This document shows, one piece after another, positions 54,653 through 64,000 of a stretch of DNA of 64,000 bases. Positions within the stretch are counted from its first letter, which is position 1; every line of letters starts with the position of its first letter. Position numbers and translations under genes: made by a program. The notes below the pieces were generated by a model. The model ran no database searches, was not told the origin of the DNA, and saw nothing but the letters and a program-made list of their open reading frames with translations. The DNA lies in NCBI RefSeq assembly GCF_003330845.1, contig NZ_CP026121.1, positions 5,933,501 through 5,997,500 on the forward strand, read 5' to 3'. This DNA is from Streptomyces sp. Go-475 (GTDB lineage: Bacteria; Actinomycetota; Actinomycetes; Streptomycetales; Streptomycetaceae).

Positions 54653-56716
54653 CTACGGGAAGGTGAGCTTCCAGCTGTTGATGTAGCCGGTGTCACGGGC
54701 CGCGTTGTCCTGGACCCGCAGCTGCCAGACGCCGTTGGCGACCTCGGAGGAGGCGTTCACCGTGTAGGTGGTGGCTATGTTGTCCGCGCTGCCGCCGGTG
54801 CCGTAGCCCTTGAGCGTGTAGGCCGTGCCGTCGGGGGCGACCAGCTCCACCTTGAGGTCGCCGATGTAGGTGTGGACGATGTCGACGGCGACCTGGAGGT
54901 TGGAGGGCGCGTTGCCCGTCCGTCCGGAGACGGTGACCGACGACGTGACCGCCGCGCCCCGGTCCGGGATCGCCACGTCGGCGGTGTTCTCGAAGGACGT
55001 GCCCCCGCCGCCTCCGCCGCCGGAGCGGGCTCCGACGTTCACGCCCGCCCACGCGTCCTGGACCGCCTTGTACTCGGCGCTGTCGGTGCCGTAGAGCTCA
55101 CCGGTGGCCGCGAGGGTGCCGGTGCGGGCGCCCGCGTAGTTGGTCGTCGAGGTGAACTTGGTGGTCAGGGCGCGGAACCAGATCTTCTCCGCCTTGTCCC
55201 GGCCGATGCCGGTGACCGGAAGGCCGTCCGAGGTGGGCGAGTCGTACGTGACACCGTTGATGGTCTTGGTGCCGCTGCCCTCGCTCAGCAGGTAGAAGAA
55301 GTGGTTCGCCGGGCCCGAGGAGTAGTGCACGTCGATCGAGCCGATGCCCGAGTACCAGGCGTCCTTGGAGTCGCCGTCCTTGCTGGGCTTGTCCATGTAG
55401 CGCAGCGGCGTGCCGTCGCCGTTGATGTCGATCTCCTCGCCGATGAGGTAGTCACCGACGTCGGAGGAGTTCTTGGCGTAGAACTCCACGGTCGCGCCGA
55501 AGATGTCGGAGGTCGCCTCGTTCAGACCGCCCGACTCGCCGCTGTAGTTGAGGCCCGCGGTGTGGGAGGTGAGCCCGTGGGTCATCTCGTGCGCGGCCAC
55601 GTCGATCGACGTCAGCGGGTTGGCGTTGCCGGAGCCGTCGCCGTAGGTCATGCAGAAGCAGCTGTCCGACCAGAAGGCGTTGACGTAGTTGTTGCCGTAG
55701 TGGACCCGGGAGTACGCTCCCACGCCGTCGCCGCGGATGCCGGAGCGCCCGTGCACGTTCTTGTAGTAGTCCCAGGTGAGCGCCGCGCCGTAGTGGGCGT
55801 CGGCGGCGGCCGACTCCAGGTTCGACGGGCTGCCGTTGCCCCAGACGTCGTCGGGGCCGGAGAAGAGGGTGCCGGTGCCGGAGGTGCCGCGGTTCAGGTT
55901 GTACGTCTTGTGGTTGCCGCGGGCGCCGTCCGTGAGGTTGTACGTCGACCCGGACTGGGTGGTGGTGAGGTCGACCGTGCCGGAGTACACCGTGTTGCCG
56001 GTGCCGGTCTCGATGGCCTCCCACGCGTACAGCTTCTCGCCGGTGGTGGCGTCGGTGATCACGTGCAGTTCCTGCGGGGTCCCGTCGTGCTGGAAACCGC
56101 CGACGACCGTCTCGTACGCCACGACCGGCTTGCCGCTCGCGGCCCAGATCACCGTGCGGGGCTCGCGGTTGATGCCGGGGCTCTTCGCCTCCTCGGCCTT
56201 CCCGGCGGCCAGGGCCTGCTGCCGGGCCTTCGCGGCGGGCAGCGCGGCCTTCGTCGTGGCCGGGGCGATGGCGGCGCGGGTGGCCTGCACGACGGCGGCG
56301 GTGTCGTCGGCCTTCGTGCTCGCCACGACGAGGTCGCCGCCGAGGACCGGCAGTCCGTCGTAGGTGCGCTCGTAGCGGGTGTGCACGGTGCCGTCGCGGT
56401 CCTTCAGGACGTCGCGGACGACCAGCTTCTCCTTGGCGCCGAGGCCGAGGTCCTTCGCGGTCCGGGCCTTGGCGGCGTCCGCCTCGCGGATCAGCGCGGC
56501 GCGCTGCGCGGGGGTGAGCCGGACCGACTCCGAGCCGGGGTTCGCCTTGCTCGCGGCCTGCGGTGCCTTCTCCGGGGCAGCGGTGGCGGTGCCGCTCTGC
56601 ACGGCGGCGGCGATCAGCGCGGCGACGCCGGCGAGGGCCACGGCCGCGGTGCGGCGGGGGGTGCGGGGAGTGCGTCTGTGGGAGGTGCCTCTTTCCGAGG
56701 AACTGCTTCTCAACAC
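54653..56716 (-). CDS. Secreted M4 metalloprotease with C-terminal P/Homo B domain
   Basis: A 687-residue zinc protease, a paralogue of the next gene. A signal peptide (to about residue 46) and FTP-type propeptide precede a thermolysin-like domain with AHEMTHGLT, GLNEATSD and DVHYSSGPANHFFYLL. After a Gly-rich linker (about residue 560) comes a proprotein-convertase P domain (about 570-687; IVHTYIGDLKVELVAPDGT, WKLTFP), often involved in stability or binding. The start is GTG 56716 or TTG 56713, behind AAGGAG. Propeptide and catalytic domains are highly similar to the neighbouring copy. Confidence 0.92.
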   Translation of the reverse strand: MLRSSSSERGTSHRRTPRTPRRTAAVALAGVAALIAAAVQSGTATAAPEKAPQAASKANPGSESVRLTPAQRAALIREADAAKARTAKDLGLGAKEKLVVRDVLKDRDGTVHTRYERTYDGLPVLGGDLVVASTKADDTAAVVQATRAAIAPATTKAALPAAKARQQALAAGKAEEAKSPGINREPRTVIWAASGKPVVAYETVVGGFQHDGTPQELHVITDATTGEKLYAWEAIETGTGNTVYSGTVDLTTTQSGSTYNLTDGARGNHKTYNLNRGTSGTGTLFSGPDDVWGNGSPSNLESAAADAHYGAALTWDYYKNVHGRSGIRGDGVGAYSRVHYGNNYVNAFWSDSCFCMTYGDGSGNANPLTSIDVAAHEMTHGLTSHTAGLNYSGESGGLNEATSDIFGATVEFYAKNSSDVGDYLIGEEIDINGDGTPLRYMDKPSKDGDSKDAWYSGIGSIDVHYSSGPANHFFYLLSEGSGTKTINGVTYDSPTSDGLPVTGIGRDKAEKIWFRALTTKFTSTTNYAGARTGTLAATGELYGTDSAEYKAVQDAWAGVNVGARSGGGGGGGTSFENTADVAIPDRGAAVTSSVTVSGRTGNAPSNLQVAVDIVHTYIGDLKVELVAPDGTAYTLKGYGTGGSADNIATTYTVNASSEVANGVWQLRVQDNAARDTGYINSWKLTFP

Positions 56717-56823
56717 TGACTCCTTCTGCGGGACCGGGGGTCGCCCGGCCTGGGGAGGTGGAGGTGTTGCAGTGGGGTTGCCGTGGAGCAGTCGCGGGAA
56801 GCGTGGCAGGGGAGCGCGCTTTC

Positions 56824-56855
56824 TGTCAGGAGCGCGTCAATACATTGGCCGGAAA
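56824..56855 (-). promoter_or_regulatory. 32-bp element upstream of the second M4 protease (copy 2)
   Basis: On the minus strand TTTCCGGCCAA, 12 other bases, then CTCCTGACA, identical at both ends to the element at 54533-54564 and of the same length, while the 12-base centre differs at most positions. The gene start is 108 bp downstream. Confidence 0.6.
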
Positions 56856-56883
56856 CGGTTCGTTGACCGGAAGTTCGTGTTCG

Positions 56884-57000
56884 CTATGCGGACGATTTCC
56901 GGGGCTCGGGCAGGTCCCCGCGCCAGGAGTGCCACAGCGCCGCGTAGGCCCCGCCGGCCGCCACCAGCTCGTCGTGCGTGCCGAGTTCCCGCGAGGACTG
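56884..57000 (-). pseudogene. C-terminal remnant of an ABC exporter ATPase
   Basis: On the minus strand the frame ending with TAG at 56884 reads ELGTHDELVAAGGAYAALW then HSWRG. This is the typical last 30 residues of an ABC exporter nucleotide-binding domain (GTHDELL...YAxLW). No Walker or signature motif precedes it in any frame. It is a relic, probably left by the deletion or rearrangement that also produced the fragment at 57085. Confidence 0.75.
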
Positions 57001-57084
57001 TTCCGGCAACGGACACATCCGTCCTGGCCGGTCTCCCCCTCCCCGTGAATCCAGTCACAGCGACGGCTGTCTCACGGAGGGTGC

Positions 57085-57228
57085 GGCCACTTCGGACGTC
57101 GCGGAGGTCCTGGCCGCGACCGCGGCCGGGGCGCGCACCGTGGAGGCGTTCCGGCTCCAGGAGCGACGGACGGCCGCGAGCCGTGACGCCCTGGAGAAGT
57201 CCCGCCGTACGCTGGGCCGCGCTGCCCG
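57085..57228 (+). pseudogene. Remnant of an ABC exporter transmembrane domain, opposite orientation
   Basis: On the plus strand this stretch reads ATSDVAEVLAATAAGARTV then EAFRLQERRTAASRDALEKS. It matches the cytoplasmic coupling-loop region of ABC exporter membrane domains (a GxRTVxAF pattern). It has no start, no membrane helices and no ATPase downstream. Its direction is opposite to the ATPase remnant at 56884, so an inversion or two separate deletions are needed to explain both. Confidence 0.65.
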
Positions 57229-57263
57229 ACGGCATCGAAGGCCTGGGCTGTTCGTCCGCGCGG

Positions 57264-57494
57264 GTGGCGGACCGGCTAGAGCACGTGGTGGTGCACGGGC
57301 GGGCCCGGCCGTATCCCGTTCTCGGGCTGTATCTCGTCGCGGAGCGGGCGGAGGAAGCCCGGTCCGCGGCTCACGAGGTGTGCCGTCGGACGCTGACGGG
57401 CCACGCGCTGCATCCGGAGTGGGAGGTGGTCGGCGCTGAACTTCCGGTCACCCCGTCGCCCGACCGGTGGCCGGAGCCCTTACCGCCGGCCTGA
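57264..57494 (+). CDS. Small open frame of unknown function after the ABC relic
   Basis: From GTG 57264 the frame encodes 76 residues (VVVHGRARPYPVLGLYLVAE, then a helix with HEVCRRTL). GC-rich third positions suggest past or present coding. A TTA codon four residues before the stop would make it depend on the bldA tRNA if expressed. No ribosome site is visible. It may be the end of a larger lost gene. The spacer 57001-57084 and 57229-57263 hold nothing I recognise. Confidence 0.35.
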   Translation: MADRLEHVVVHGRARPYPVLGLYLVAERAEEARSAAHEVCRRTLTGHALHPEWEVVGAELPVTPSPDRWPEPLPPA

Positions 57495-57554
57495 GTTCAT
57501 GAGACCGTCGGACGCGGAATGGCTCACGGAGCCGTGGATCCTGGAGCCGCCGCC

Positions 57555-59426
57555 CTACGCCAGACTGTCCCGCCACGCCCGGTGAAGGTCCGCGAACCTG
57601 CCCGTGCCCGCGATGAGTCCGGCCGGTTCGCCGTCCTCCACGATCCGTCCGCCCTCCATCACGAGGACGCGGTCCGCGATCTCCACGGTCGACAACCGGT
57701 GCGCGATGACGACCGCCGTACGGCCCTTCAGCACCGTCGCCATCGCCCGCTGCACCGCACGCTCGCCCGGGATGTCCAGCGAGCTGGTCGCCTCGTCGAG
57801 GATCAGCACCGCCGGGTCCGCCAGCAACGCGCGGGCGAACGCGACCAGTTGGCGCTGCCCGGCCGAGATCCGGCCGCCCCGCTTGCGGACGTCCGTGTCG
57901 TAGCCGTCGGGCAGGGCGCTGATGAAGTCGTGCGCCCCGATCTCCTTCGCCGCCTGCTCCAGCTCCGCGCGGGTGGCGTCCGGGCGGCCGATCGCGATGT
58001 TGTCGGCGACCGTCCCCGAGAAGAGGAACGCCTCCTGCGTCACCATGACCACCCCGCGCCGCAGCTCCGGCACGGCCAGGTCGCGCAGGTCGACGCCGTC
58101 CAGCAGCACCCGGCCGTCGGAGGGGTCGTAGAACCGGGCCAGCAGTTTGGCCAGGGTCGACTTGCCGGCGCCCGTGGAGCCGACGACCGCGACCGTCTGC
58201 CCGGCGGGGAGCGTGAGGTCGAAGCGGGGCAGCACCTCGCCGCCGGTGCGGTAGCCGAAGCGGACGCCGTCGAAGACGACCTCGCGGCCCGGGTGCTCGC
58301 TCTCGAGCGGCGGGAGCTGCCGGGGGTCCGACGGCTCGGGCACGGACGGGGTCTGGGCGAGCAGCCCGGCGATCTTCTCCAGCGAGGCGGCCGCCGACTG
58401 CCAGGAGTTGAGGAACATCCCGAGCCGGTCGATGGGGTCGTACAGCCGCCGCAGGTACAGCACCGCCGCCGCCAGCACGCCGAGGGCCAGCGTGCCGTCC
58501 GCGACCCGGTAGGCGCCCCACAGCACGATCGCCGCGACCGCCGTGTTGGCGACCAGCCGCGAGCCGGTGACGTAGCGGGCCATCTCCAGCAGGGCGTCGC
58601 CGTTGATCCGCTCGTGCCGCCGGTTCAGCGCCCCGAAGTCGGCGTCGTTGGCGGCCTCGCGGCGGAAGGCGCGCACCGGGCGGATGCCGTTCATGGTCTC
58701 GACGAACTTGACGATGACGGCCGCGATCGCCGTGGACCGCGCCCGGTACACCCGCCCGGCCCGCCGCTGGTACAGCCGCACCAGCGCGTACAGCGGCACC
58801 AGGGACGCCACCGCCACGCCCCCGAGGCCCAGGTCGAGCCAGAGCAGCATCGCCGAGATGTAGACGAAGGACAGGACGACCGTCACGAGCTCCTGGAGGC
58901 CCTCGTCCAGCAGTTCGCGCAGCGACTCCACGTCCGTCGTGGAGCGGGAGATGAGCCGGCCCGAGGTGTAGCGCTCGTGGAAGTCGACGCTGAGCGCCTG
59001 CGCGTGGCGGAAGATCCGGCCGCGCAGGTCCAGCAGCACGTCCTGGTTGACCCGGGCCGCGGCGGCGATGAACGCCCACTGCAGTCCGCCCGCGGCCAGC
59101 GCGCACCCCAGATAGCCGGCGCCGACCGCGATCAGCGGCCCGTGGTCGTGCGCCCGGAACGCCGGTACGGCACGGTCGATGGCGTAGGCGACGAGCAGCG
59201 GGCCCGCCTGCACCACCGCCTGCTGGAGCAGCAGCAGGAGCGTCGTGACCGTGACGCGGGCCTTCAGGGGCGCGAGCAGGGAGCGCAGCAGGGCGGCGGT
59301 GGCGCCCGGCGGAGTGGGCAGGACATCCTTGTCGAAGGGATCACCCGTGTCGCCGGTCTCGGCGGTGCCGGGGGGCCGGTCGCCCGGTTTGTCGCCGGCC
59401 GGTGCGGTGGTGGTGGCCGCCGTCAT
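57555..59426 (-). CDS. ABC exporter half-transporter (catalytic subunit)
   Basis: A 623-residue protein with an N-terminal six-helix membrane domain (about 60-350) and a nucleotide-binding domain: Walker A VGSTGAGKST, signature ISAGQRQ, Walker B VLILDEATSSLD with the catalytic Glu, and a switch His in VIAHRLST. The signature departs from LSGGQ. Its ATG overlaps the stop of the upstream exporter gene by 4 bp, so the two form a heterodimer. It likely exports a lipid, drug or peptide. The gene ends near the ABC relics at 56.9-57.2 kb. Confidence 0.93.
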   Translation of the reverse strand: MTAATTTAPAGDKPGDRPPGTAETGDTGDPFDKDVLPTPPGATAALLRSLLAPLKARVTVTTLLLLLQQAVVQAGPLLVAYAIDRAVPAFRAHDHGPLIAVGAGYLGCALAAGGLQWAFIAAAARVNQDVLLDLRGRIFRHAQALSVDFHERYTSGRLISRSTTDVESLRELLDEGLQELVTVVLSFVYISAMLLWLDLGLGGVAVASLVPLYALVRLYQRRAGRVYRARSTAIAAVIVKFVETMNGIRPVRAFRREAANDADFGALNRRHERINGDALLEMARYVTGSRLVANTAVAAIVLWGAYRVADGTLALGVLAAAVLYLRRLYDPIDRLGMFLNSWQSAAASLEKIAGLLAQTPSVPEPSDPRQLPPLESEHPGREVVFDGVRFGYRTGGEVLPRFDLTLPAGQTVAVVGSTGAGKSTLAKLLARFYDPSDGRVLLDGVDLRDLAVPELRRGVVMVTQEAFLFSGTVADNIAIGRPDATRAELEQAAKEIGAHDFISALPDGYDTDVRKRGGRISAGQRQLVAFARALLADPAVLILDEATSSLDIPGERAVQRAMATVLKGRTAVVIAHRLSTVEIADRVLVMEGGRIVEDGEPAGLIAGTGRFADLHRAWRDSLA

Positions 59427-61234
59427 CGTGCGTCCTCCTGTTCCCCTGACGCTTGCCCCGGCGATGCCCCGGACATCAGGTGCGCGTACTCGGCGTTCGT
59501 CCGCAGCAGTTCCTGGTGGGTGCCGACCGCGGCGATCCGGCCGCCGGACAGCAGCGCGACCCGGTCGGCGAGCAGCACCGTGGACGGGCGGTGCGCCACG
59601 ATCAGGGCCGTCGTGTCCGCGAGGACCTGCCGCAGGGCGGCCTCCACGGCGGCCTCGGTGTGCACGTCCAGGGCCGACAGCGGATCGTCCAGGACGAGGA
59701 ACTCCGGCTGTCCGACCACGGCCCGCGCGAGCGCGAGGCGCTGCCGCTGCCCGCCGGAGAGGCTGAGGCCCTGCTCGCCCACCCGGGTGTCCGTCCCCTG
59801 GGGCAGCGCGTGCGCGAAGTCGGCCTGGGCGACGGCCAGGGCGCGCTCCAGCTCGGCCGGACCGGCGGTGTCGCCGGCGCCCATGAGAACGTTGTCGCCG
59901 ACGGACGCCGAGAAGAGCGTGGGTTCCTCGAACGCGACGGCGACCTTGGCGCGGAGCGCCTCACGGGACAGGGCGGTGATGTCGACGCCGTCGAGCGTGA
60001 TACGGCCCGAAGTCGCCTCGTACAGGCGGGGGATGAGCGCTGTCAGGGTGGTCTTGCCGCTGCCGGTCGCGCCGACCAGGGCCATGGATTCGCCCGGGCG
60101 GATGTGCAGGTCGATGTCCCGGAGCACGGGCGGGGTGCCGGGTGGGGCGTCCGGGTAGCGGAAGGTGACGCCGGCGAAGCGCAGCCCCTCGTCCCGGGCG
60201 GGGGCCACCCCCGGGCCGGCGCCCCGGGTGCTGGACGCCTCCTCGGGTTCCTCGTCCATCACCTCGAAGTACCGCTCCGTCGCCGTCGCCGCCTCCTGGC
60301 TCATCGCCAGCAGGAACCCGATCGACTCCACCGGCCAGCGCAGGGCCAGCGCCGTCGACAGGAACGCCACCAGCGTGCCCGCCGACAGCGCCCCGTCGGC
60401 GACCTGGACGACCCCCACCACCAGCGCCGCCCCGATCGCCACCTCCGGCAGCGTCACGATGACGCCCCAGATCGTCGCCAGCAGCCGCGCCTTGCGCAGT
60501 TCCGTGCCGCGCAGCGTGCGCGACAGCTCCCGGAACGCCCGCGCCTGGCTCCGGTGGCGGCCGAAGCCCTTGATGATGCGGATGCCGAGCACGCTCTCCT
60601 CGACGACCGTCGTCAGGTCGCCGACCTGGTCCTGGGCGCGCCGCGCCGCCGCGGCGTAGCGCCTCTCGAAGACCAGGCAGGTGACCATGACGGGCACGGC
60701 GGGTCCGAGGATGACCAGCCCCAGCGTCCAGTCCTGGAGCAGCATGATGACCACGCCGACGACGATCGTCACCCCGTTGACCAGCAGGAACGTCAGCGGG
60801 AAGGCGAGGAACATACGCAGCAGCATCAGGTCCGTCGTCCCCCGGGACAGCAACTGCCCCGAGGCCCACCGGTCGTGGAAGGACACCGGCAGCCGCTGGA
60901 GGTGCCGGTACAGGGCCGCCCGCATCGACGCCTCGACGTGCGACAGCGGACGGGCCACCAGCCAGCGCCTGAGGCCGAACAGCAGGGCTTCCGCGAAGCC
61001 GAGCAGCAGCAGGTACAGCGCGCCGAGCCACACCCCGGCCGGGTCCCGGTCGGCGACCGGCCCGTCCACCATCCACTTCAGGACGAGCGGGATCACCAGG
61101 CCCGTGCAGGAGGCCAGTATCGCCACGAACGCGGCGGTGAACAGCCGCGCCCGCACGGGCCGCACGTACGGCCACAGGCGCAGCAGCGTGCGCACGACGG
61201 AACGGTCCTGGGCGGGGGCGGGTGTCGTGGCCAT
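59423..61234 (-). CDS. ABC exporter half-transporter (degenerate-site subunit)
   Basis: A 603-residue partner of the preceding exporter. A six-helix membrane domain (about 25-325) is followed by a nucleotide-binding domain with Walker A VGATGSGKTT, canonical signature LSLSGGQRQ, and Walker B FLVLDDPLSALD, where the catalytic Glu is Asp. Paired with the next subunit this gives one canonical and one degenerate ATP site, as in known asymmetric heterodimers. It is the first gene of the pair; its upstream region carries 33-bp repeats. Confidence 0.93.
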   Translation of the reverse strand: MATTPAPAQDRSVVRTLLRLWPYVRPVRARLFTAAFVAILASCTGLVIPLVLKWMVDGPVADRDPAGVWLGALYLLLLGFAEALLFGLRRWLVARPLSHVEASMRAALYRHLQRLPVSFHDRWASGQLLSRGTTDLMLLRMFLAFPLTFLLVNGVTIVVGVVIMLLQDWTLGLVILGPAVPVMVTCLVFERRYAAAARRAQDQVGDLTTVVEESVLGIRIIKGFGRHRSQARAFRELSRTLRGTELRKARLLATIWGVIVTLPEVAIGAALVVGVVQVADGALSAGTLVAFLSTALALRWPVESIGFLLAMSQEAATATERYFEVMDEEPEEASSTRGAGPGVAPARDEGLRFAGVTFRYPDAPPGTPPVLRDIDLHIRPGESMALVGATGSGKTTLTALIPRLYEATSGRITLDGVDITALSREALRAKVAVAFEEPTLFSASVGDNVLMGAGDTAGPAELERALAVAQADFAHALPQGTDTRVGEQGLSLSGGQRQRLALARAVVGQPEFLVLDDPLSALDVHTEAAVEAALRQVLADTTALIVAHRPSTVLLADRVALLSGGRIAAVGTHQELLRTNAEYAHLMSGASPGQASGEQEDAR

Positions 61235-61270
61235 CAGCAGCGAGCCTACGGATCGCCACTGACACTGCCC

Positions 61271-61405
61271 ACCGAGTTTCCGCCGGACCGCCGTGCGCCC
61301 ACCGCCGAGTTTCCGCCGGACCGCCGTGCGCCCACCGCAGAGTTTCCCCGGGACCGCCGTGCGCCCGCCTGCCGAGTTCCTCCGGACCGCCGTGCGCCCG
61401 CCCGC
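61271..61405. repeat. Four tandem 33-34-bp repeats in a divergent promoter region
   Basis: Units beginning GAGTTTCC start at 61274, 61307, 61340 and 61374 and each contains GGACCGCCGTGCGCCC. They lie between the ABC exporter pair (start 61234) and the orphan ATPase (start 61499). Three are nearly identical; the fourth has diverged. On the minus strand they read as an 11-residue repeat (GARRSGGNSAV), but I see no credible gene there. Confidence 0.8.
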
Positions 61406-61498
61406 CGGGTCGCACCCCCCGCATCAACCGATCGGCTGATGCCCGTTCGAGCGTGACGGCCGATGTGGCGCACCCCGCCCTGCCGCGACCCTCGACGT

Positions 61499-62440
61499 AT
61501 GCCGACCGCACCCGTCATCGAAGTCACCGAGCTGCGCAAGAGCTACGCCGGACGTCCCGCCGTGGACGGTGTCTCCTTCGCCGTGGAGGAGGGGGAGATC
61601 TTCGGGATCCCCGGCCCGAACGGCGCCGGGAAGACCACCACCGTGGAATGCGTCGAAGGGCTGCGCGTACCCGACTCCGGCCGCGTCCGCGTCACCGGCC
61701 TCGACCCCGTCGCCGAGCACCAGGCCACCCGCCGCGTGCTCGGCGCGCAGCTCCAGGAGAGCGAGTTGCAGGCCAAGCTCACCGTCCGCGAGGCTCTGGA
61801 GCTGTACAGCGCCTTCTACCCGAACCCGCTCGACCGGCGCCCGCTCGCCGAACGCCTGGGCCCCACCGCCAAGTTGACGACCCGGTTCGCCAAGCTCTCC
61901 GGCGGCCAGAAGCAGCGGCTGTTCATCGCGCTCGCGCTGGTGGGCAACCCCCGGGCCGTCGTCCTGGACGAGCTGACGACCGGCCTCGACCCGCGCGCCC
62001 GCCGGGACACCTGGGAGCTGATCGAGGACATCCGCGCGAACGGCGTGACCGTCCTGCTCGTCACCCACTTCATGGAGGAGGCACAGCGGCTGTGCGACCG
62101 GATCGCCGTGATCGACGAGGGCCGGGTGGCCGCCCTGGACACCCCGGCCTGCCTGATCCGCCGCTCGGCGGGTGCCACCGTCATCAGCTTCACGCCGTCC
62201 GCCCCGCTGGACGACCGTGACCTGAACGCGCTGCCCGCGCTCGCGTCGGTCGAGTACCGGGACGGCCGCGTCACCCTGTCCGGCACCGACGAGACCGTCA
62301 ACGCCGTCATCACCCTCCTCGCCCGCGCCCGCGTCACGGCCCACCAGCTCCGGGTCACCGACGCCACGCTGGACGGCGCGTTCCTCGACCTCACGAAGGA
62401 AGCAGCGGCATGGTGCCAAGCCCGAGCCCCGGCGCGCTGA
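61499..62440 (+). CDS. ABC transporter ATPase without an adjoining permease
   Basis: A 313-residue DrrA/CcmA-type ATPase for ABC-2 exporters: Walker A GPNGAGKTT, signature LSGGQKQR, Walker B VVLDELTTGLDP, switch His in LLVTHFMEEA. Walker B normally reads LDEPTTGLDP; here Pro is Leu, which keeps the catalytic Glu. A C-terminal accessory domain (about 225-300) ends with an atypical AAAWCQARAPAR. Such genes are nearly always followed by an ABC-2 permease, but here glgX follows in the opposite direction. An ATG at 62410 could mark the lost permease start. Confidence 0.9.
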   Translation: MPTAPVIEVTELRKSYAGRPAVDGVSFAVEEGEIFGIPGPNGAGKTTTVECVEGLRVPDSGRVRVTGLDPVAEHQATRRVLGAQLQESELQAKLTVREALELYSAFYPNPLDRRPLAERLGPTAKLTTRFAKLSGGQKQRLFIALALVGNPRAVVLDELTTGLDPRARRDTWELIEDIRANGVTVLLVTHFMEEAQRLCDRIAVIDEGRVAALDTPACLIRRSAGATVISFTPSAPLDDRDLNALPALASVEYRDGRVTLSGTDETVNAVITLLARARVTAHQLRVTDATLDGAFLDLTKEAAAWCQARAPAR

Positions 62441-62449
62441 AACGATGCC

Positions 62450-64000
<1,551 letters not shown>

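Noticed and set aside
61246..61539. A minus-strand frame with an 11-residue repeat (GARRSGGNSAV)
   Set aside because: It arises from the 33-bp DNA repeat, overlaps the ATPase start, and has neither a ribosome site nor a domain.

Overview
The window is high-GC actinobacterial DNA. GC-rich third codon positions, GTG and TTG starts, and the gene set and order point to a Streptomyces chromosome core region. From memory, the order resembles the S. coelicolor SCO54xx region (icmA, pyk2, ackA/pta, pfkA, GlgE cluster). I see no rRNA, tRNA, CRISPR array, insertion sequence or prophage.

Layout. 1-5.8 kb: the tail of an unknown gene, a GH6 lipoprotein, a MarR regulator, a DUF3817 membrane protein, the isobutyryl-CoA mutase large subunit IcmA, a TetR regulator and a thioredoxin-TPR protein. 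5.7-9.0 kb: a dyad- and hairpin-rich control region followed by a three-gene envelope module (DUF6230, DUF6114, Pro/Thr/Ser-rich protein). 9.1-15.2 kb: central carbon genes, pta-ackA-pyk on the minus strand and a divergent pfkA. 15.2-20.3 kb: an HTH regulator, a PPOX-type protein, and an IclR regulator divergent from a GntP permease and glucarate dehydratase. 20.4-21.2 kb: a ~21-bp minisatellite ending inside the stop codon of a frameshifted MDR oxidoreductase gene. 22.1-25.3 kb: a sugar ABC importer without its own ATPase. 25.4-29.4 kb: a CitA/DcuS-type two-component system divergent from DctA. 29.5-31.9 kb: TetR and a divergent MFS efflux pump with three operator-like dyads. 32-39.4 kb: aldo/keto reductase, epimerase, Lrp, MerR, thioredoxin, a HelD-like helicase, a P450 that lacks canonical motifs, and a membrane protein. 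39.5-52.2 kb: the GlgE alpha-glucan pathway (glgE-treS-mak-glgB on minus, glgP on plus) with a subtilase between. 52.2-56.7 kb: DUF1990 and two tandem thermolysin-like proteases sharing an upstream element. 56.9-57.5 kb: ABC-exporter relics in both orientations. 57.6-61.2 kb: an asymmetric heterodimeric ABC exporter. 61.5-64 kb: an orphan ABC ATPase and glgX, cut by the window end.

How the genes work together. TreS makes maltose from trehalose, the maltokinase phosphorylates it, GlgE extends glucan with maltose-1-phosphate, and GlgB branches it. GlgP and GlgX degrade the product. Pfk, Pyk, AckA and Pta link this sugar pool to acetyl-CoA and acetate. GntP with glucarate dehydratase, the ABC importer and DctA bring in sugar acids, sugars and C4-dicarboxylates.

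The least explained items are the DUF6230/DUF6114 module with its control region, the P450 without ExxR, the minisatellite, and the relic region at 57 kb. Function calls rest on motifs and family knowledge; no database search was run.
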